NCBI GenBank assembly: GCA_019359835.1
Contig: CM033320.1
Span: forward strand, 5,947,691-6,011,690
DNA length: 64,000 nt
Direction: 5' to 3'
From: Pharus latifolius
Lineage: Eukaryota > Streptophyta > Magnoliopsida > Poales > Poaceae
This document shows positions 60,183 through 64,000 of the stretch, in pieces. Made by a program: the position numbers and the translations under genes. The notes beneath the pieces were generated by a model that saw only the letters and a list, made by a program, of their open reading frames with translations, was not told the DNA's origin and searched no databases. Each line of letters starts with the position of its first letter. The first letter of the stretch is position 1.

Positions 60183-63100
60183 AATATTGGCATTTGCCAC
60201 TTGGCACTTGCTCTCTAGAGAGGAACTATGTAAAAAGGCCTTCTTGAGACTCACTGAAAACATGGTTACTAAATCGAAGAGGGTTTTGTTGGAAAACATT
60301 TTTCACAATTATTTTTTTAATCAAATAGGGATTTCTTTCTTAAGAAATTAACAAATTATAAAGACTAGATTGAAAAATTTCAATGCAATGGTTTTTCTTT
60401 AAAAAAACAATGATGATGTGAAGGGATGAAATGCAGATGTGATTTAGCATGCATATGCATCAAAGCTATTAGGAGGAATCAAATTGGTCAACGATCTGGA
60501 GCAGTTTCAGAATCAGACACTGACTAACAAGATGGCAAAAACTAAGAAAAAAAAATCTGGATGTTAGTAAAATTTTAAAATTTGTATTTGTCATTCGATG
60601 TTTCAGTGACACGTGGATCCGCCTCATTTTGTCAATTTCACAAATCACAATTTCAAAACTTTTTGCAGCATCATAAAAGAAATTTTCTCTATAAATTAAG
60701 ATCCTTACTTATAATTATATTTAGAACTATATGAGATTATTAAAAATAATAATTTTTAAAATAAAAATTAAAATCTTGATTTAATTCTACCGATTAAAAT
60801 TTAAATAATAGATATTTAGAATATACAAGGTATATTGAGTCAAAATTGAACGAGTTGACTTAAGATTGAACTCAACCGATTTTCCATCCCGACTAAAGAA
60901 GATGCTCAAACTCAGTTCATTTTTTCCAAACTGAGTCAAAAAAAAACTAAATTGAACTTGAGCGGCTAATAAGAGGCAGGTTTTGCTTGCAGCCCTGCTT
61001 GAGTCGTGGTTTAGACAGCCCAGTTTAGACTGGAATGTGATTTCCTCTTTTGAGAACGACTAAAATGTGATTTGGACGTCTTGAATGTGACTTCTACCAA
61101 CCCAACACTAAACATCGGGCAAGGCTAAACTTCTTTAAGACAAGAAATTTAATAGCCTCGTGGACCTCACGTCGAATTATTTTTTCCTTGGGGATGTGCA
61201 GGGTTATTCCATCCAGTCACTAACACATGGTCCCGTGCCATACAAGAAACCACTGTTTCAAATCCTACAAAACGAATTTTTATATAATTAAGTTTTAAAA
61301 AAATTATAAATCTAATCTCTAGTTTGAAGAATTTGTAAAACTAATTTATTTTAAAAGTATAGTTGGTTTTAATGATGACATATGATATAAATTGTGCGAC
61401 AAAAATATGATAAAAAAGTAAAAGGTGGAAAGAGATGTGGGAGTTCATTGACGCACATATAATATGCAGTAGGATTTACCACACAAACAAAGTACGACAG
61501 AAAGTACACATATTATGCAACAGTATCCTGCCACTCCCGCGTGTTGTGGGCCCACACAACTCCCATCTGTGATGCATGCTTGTTTGCTGGTCCCCTGTAC
61601 ACGCTGCTTTGCTGCCAAAAACCAAAAGAAGAGAAGCAAAAGAGAAGCACTGGAAAGGGGATACATTGAGAGGAGAGGAGAGTAAAGGGGAGTTCATATG
61701 TAATTTTCAGCTATTTAAGTTCAAAATTTGAGTGTTTGCAAGAAGGAGAGTTGAAGAGCACAATGAGATCAATAAGGTTATGTAAGTTTTCTAAAATTGC
61801 ATTTGTTTATTGTTAATGATATTGTTAGCACATAATTTGGATATGTGTTGCTATAATTGTCCATTCTAGAATAGAAAAACTTGATATTTATATTTGTTAG
61901 AAAGAATATATTTTTTTGGTAAGTATAAGTTAGTATGAAATTTATATTGATGTAGTCAAAATATATTAGTGTCGAATAATTTAGTTGGTTCATTTTTTAT
62001 GACTATATACTAATTATAGAATAAAAATCATAAATAATTATACATCGTATCACATTATAAGGACAATTGTATAATAAAATAATCATATAATGATGTGAAG
62101 AATGAATTTTGAGCCTAACAAAATAGTAGGTTAAAAAAAAATAAGATACATAAAAATAATATGAAAATGTTTAGTGATGTGAAAGTTGTTGTTATTGTAG
62201 GAAAATTAAAAAAAATATTGGACAATGTGTTAACACATCTTATCCTGACTCTCATGTAGTGGACTCTTTGCTTTTTTCATAGAAAAATAGGAACATATGT
62301 GGCATCATTATATTTATCAAAAAATATTTGTAGAAACATAATTTGAGAAAAATATGATATTATTGAGGAATTTTTTTTATATAAATAATTTTTTTAAAAC
62401 ATAAAATTACAATGCTCTAATTATGTGAACTCCTTCAATACATCGTCCTACCCCTCGTCAATCTCCACACGCCCAACCTTTGTTTTAGATATGCCATTGT
62501 CTTTAAATACTCTACCATCGATTCCACACACTTCATCTTTGAGTGACCGTTGGGCTCGCTTTCCTATATCACCACATCGTTTAGGATCACTTCGCATAAA
62601 TGAGAGAACTCAGAGAGTTGTCTCCGACTCTATCAAAGATGATTCAGATAATGATATCAGGAAGGCTCAAGAGACTCTTGATGTTGAGATGGTCTCTTAG
62701 TTTGCAGTTAACGAGGGCCTTGATCAAGTTGAAATGCAGTAGTTTTATTGCCATTTGACAACTTTGGTGATATTTGTCTAATTTATATTATTTTTCATCC
62801 ATTTTACCCCATGATTGTACACATTTTAGTCATATATCTCGTCATATACATACATTACTCTAGATTTGTCATTAAATCGACTGGATTACATGCTTCACAA
62901 TTTTTTTAGTGCAGATCAACACAAATCGGGTGGATTTCGACTAATGGGACACGTTTCATCGACTAAATCTGACCCTCGATAAGTTCCAAACAGAAATATG
63001 CTTTTCTAGAAACGCATAGAAATTGATTGGACTGAAATCAGATTCTCCAGAGGCAGAATCCTAAAACCTAACAGCTGAGAACCTATCTGTAAATTCGGAA

Positions 63101-63299
63101 AACCCCAAACACCCTTCTGCAAAGCAACCAAGACACATAATACTAAAACCCTAACTCGGTTGGCCTTGATTGCAATTTCCTAGAAAATTGAGCCTTAAAT
63201 TGCATTTTGGCCTAGACACAAAGAAAACACTAAGTCACTAACCCTAGTGGAAGGACTTATTTGTAATTTCATCAAAATTGGAGGACCAAAATGAAAAAT
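60183..63299. other. Mostly AT-rich intergenic region
   Basis: No supported gene. A 91-codon frame at 62425-62700 (plus) encodes a Ser/Pro-rich start and an acidic end (SIKDDSDNDIRKAQETLDVE), but I recognise no family and see no splice or promoter context; it could be a retroelement relic. The stretch 61440-61700 is slightly richer in GC without coding similarity. Confidence 0.35.
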
Positions 63300-63835
63300 T
63301 ACCACGGTTTTTTGCTTCCTCTCTCCACCTCGCCGCCGGCGGCACTCCCTCTCCACCGCCTCCCTAGATCTGTTTGCGCCGTACTCCCGTGTCACCTCCA
63401 TGATCTACACCGCCAATCCGCGCAATCCCGCGAGCCACCACCGCTTCAAGCCATCCCCCGCTGGCGCCAACAACCTCAGTCTCGCTTGCTTCAACCGGCA
63501 TCGACCTCGACGGCAACCTCTTCTCCGGGCTTGGTCTACTTCCTCGGCGACTTCTTCCTTGGCCACGACAACAGCTACAATCGCAGCTTCTACAGCAACG
63601 GCTTCTAGGACTGCAAATCCGGCGACGTCGGCGCCAGCTCCTCTGCTCCAGCAGCCTTTCTTCTTCAGCTTCTACATCGATGTGTTCTTTGACCTCGACA
63701 ACCAATTCAGCAACGAATTCCTTCTCAAAATCCTTTCTCTCCTCCCTCCTTTACTATTTCCTGGAATGCCTATAAAGAAATTTGTCGACGATTCGGACTC
63801 GGGGTCCTTAGCCGAATTTATGCAAAATTTGTAGG
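63300..63835 (+). other. GC-rich open region, unrecognised
   Basis: A GC-rich stretch with a 144-codon plus-strand frame (63400-63834) that starts MIYTANPRNPASHHRFKPSP and ends KFVDDSDSGSLAEFMQNL. The middle is Ala/Ser/Thr-rich low-complexity sequence. A similar-length frame runs antisense. The position right before an LTR-like end suggests it is part of a repeat. I cannot assign a function or be sure it is coding. Confidence 0.25.
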
Positions 63836-64000
63836 TTGTGAGACCTTTCAGGGTGTCCCTCCGGGAAGGTATGTTGAATTACGGAGAACTAGAGTATAGA
63901 GAGGTTTATATAGGTTCGGGCCCTCGATGGTGAGAGTAATAGCCCTACGTCATGTTGGGATTTCACTATGTATATTAAAAGGATTTACAAGGTTGTGGGA
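63836..64000. mobile_element. Start of an LTR-like repeat cut by the window edge
   Basis: From about 63838 the sequence (TGTGAGACCTTTCAGGG..., then TATAGGTTCGGGCCCTCGAT and AATAGCCCTACGTCATGTTG) resembles the antisense of common grass Gypsy-type LTRs, which carry a GGGTATTAC/CCCGAACC-like block near their promoter. The element continues beyond the window, so neither the far end nor a target duplication can be checked. Confidence 0.35.

Noticed and set aside
62425..62700. 91-codon plus-strand frame as a small gene
   Set aside because: There is no recognisable family, no convincing promoter or intron structure, and it lies in AT-rich repeat-like DNA.

Overview
The window is nuclear DNA from a flowering plant, almost certainly a grass. 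It has long AT-rich intergenic tracts, GC-rich first exons with GT-AG introns, plant-type genes, and dense nested transposons of grass-typical classes (MULE with a plant mobile domain, CACTA with a Ulp1 protease, PIF/Harbinger, Tourist, LINE and solo LTRs). No bacterial operon, rRNA, CRISPR array or complete tRNA gene is visible. The species cannot be fixed from the sequence alone.

Layout. At 1-4.4 kb there are two decayed host-gene fragments: an exon of the splicing factor SLU7 (minus strand) and the 3' coding end of a multi-pass membrane protein resembling NEF1 (plus strand). At 4.43-18.37 kb lies one large composite Mutator-like element with long terminal inverted repeats and a 9-bp target duplication. 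It carries a broken mudrA transposase and a plant-mobile-domain gene. The latter is split by a solo LTR with its own 5-bp duplication, and mudrA is cut by a CACTA element. That CACTA retains one TIR, subterminal repeat arrays, a TNPA/Ulp1-type gene and a truncated TNP2. At 18.9-22 kb there are PIF/Harbinger remnants.

The first apparently functional gene is SDHAF2-like (22.8-25.7 kb), a mitochondrial succinate dehydrogenase assembly factor in four exons. After 5 kb of AT-rich sequence comes a Myb/SANT-like remnant, then the last two exons of plastid IspF (31.4-32.8 kb) without its first exon. The stretch 33-44 kb is mostly MITE-type and AT-rich sequence with a Tourist-like MITE and two partial copies of a SAR1 GTPase exon. 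The second apparently functional gene (44.9-50.4 kb) has five in-phase exons. It encodes a 249-residue nuclear-type protein with a basic cluster, a short leucine-rich coiled coil and a C-terminal DLNLP (EAR-like) motif.

The right part (51-64 kb) holds a 5'-truncated LINE containing a Copia-like solo LTR, a pair of diverged GC-rich LTR-like repeats beside a primer-binding-site-like sequence, and the start of another LTR-like repeat at the window edge. There is no operon-like cooperation here. The biology is mainly nested transposition and gene-fragment duplication around two ordinary host genes.
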